Shown in pieces: positions 22,296-22,512 of a DNA stretch of 22,512 bases; within the stretch, counting starts at the first letter, position 1; each line of letters opens with the position of its first letter. This stretch comes from an uncultured Actinomyces sp. (GTDB lineage Bacteria > Actinomycetota > Actinomycetes > Actinomycetales > Actinomycetaceae), in the NCBI GenBank assembly GCA_938040725.1, contig CALHZX010000113.1, positions 1-22,512 of the forward strand, in the 5' to 3' direction. The position numbers were made by a program, and so were the translations under genes. The notes under the pieces are model-generated. The model worked only from the letters and a program-made list of their open reading frames with translations, was not told the origin of the DNA and did no database searches.

Positions 22296-22512
22296 GTGCC
22301 TATCGCAACCCCTGAGGTCTATGCAGAGATGCTGAATCGCGCACGGGATGGCAAGTTCGCCTACCCCGCGATTAACGTGACCTCGTCCCAGACCATCACC
22401 GCCGCCCTCCAGGGCTTCGCCGAGGCCGAGTCCGACGGTATCATCCAGATCTCCGTCGGCGGCGCCGAGTACGGCTCCGGCTCCACCATCAAGAACCGCG
22501 TCACCGGCTCGC
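22296..22512 (+). CDS. fba: Class II fructose-bisphosphate aldolase (5' part only)
   Basis: The first 72 codons; the gene runs off the right edge. It begins GTG at 22296 with AGGAGG 6 nt upstream. The product MPIATPEVYAEMLNRARDG continues with FAYPAINVTSSQTITAA and GFAEAESDGIIQISVGGAEY, the N-terminal signature of the long-form class II (zinc-dependent) aldolase of actinobacteria. The enzyme splits fructose 1,6-bisphosphate into glyceraldehyde 3-phosphate and dihydroxyacetone phosphate in glycolysis. Zinc ligands and the catalytic Asp lie outside the window. Confidence 0.93.
   Translation, partial: MPIATPEVYAEMLNRARDGKFAYPAINVTSSQTITAALQGFAEAESDGIIQISVGGAEYGSGSTIKNRVTGS

Overview
The window is chromosomal DNA of a high-GC Gram-positive bacterium (Actinomycetota). 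The best guess is the Actinomyces/Schaalia group, judged from codon use and gene content: an HspR-controlled dnaK-grpE-dnaJ-hspR operon, the MurT/GatD lipid II amidation pair, and pyrE and a SpoU methylase next to class II fba. The genus is inference. No rRNA, tRNA, CRISPR array, insertion sequence or phage gene was seen. Most genes are core genes; the accessory flavour comes from a secreted fucosidase and a large surface protein.

Layout. 1-247 (-): N-terminus of a secreted GH29 alpha-L-fucosidase. 248-637: divergent intergenic region with two copies of an HspR operator (HAIR) joined to ECF-type promoter motifs. 638-4776 (+): dnaK, grpE, dnaJ, hspR, closed by a 15-bp perfect hairpin. 4777-5363: 587 bp with no convincing gene, partly AT-rich. 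5364-7411 (+): murT-gatD, which amidate the peptidoglycan stem peptide. 7487-8170 (+): small two-TM membrane protein. 8259-9665 (+): DUF418 membrane protein. 9916-10686 (+): a 32-codon small ORF followed by a YbjN-domain protein. 10807-13419 (+): clpB behind a third HAIR. 13495-15074 (+): TetR regulator and a beta-lactamase-fold serine hydrolase, translationally overlapping. 15151-15966 (-): exodeoxyribonuclease III. 16107-18974 (+): 955-residue surface protein with two 'choice-of-anchor M' repeats behind a Fur/Zur-like box. 19056-19844 (+): SDR oxidoreductase. 19923-21340 (-): HAD-IIA phosphatase and pyrE. 21375-22070 (+): SpoU/TrmH RNA methyltransferase. 22296-end (+): start of class II fructose-bisphosphate aldolase.

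How it works together. DnaK, GrpE, DnaJ and ClpB form one disaggregation and refolding machine, and HspR encoded at the end of the dnaK operon should repress both transcription units. The sequence also shows GGAAT-N17/18-GTT motifs at each HAIR, pointing to an additional SigH/SigR-type stress sigma factor. Several housekeeping genes (murT, xthA, SDR, HAD, trmH) have a -10 hexamer 6-7 nt before the start codon and no Shine-Dalgarno sequence at usual spacing, so leaderless mRNAs look common here.

Most interesting points: the duplicated promoter-operator module at dnaK and its different geometry at clpB; a MurT that has lost its zinc-ribbon cysteines; an orphan, probably zinc-regulated surface protein with a degenerate sorting signal; and a small ORF coupled to the YbjN gene. 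I did not find a clearly new multi-gene system.
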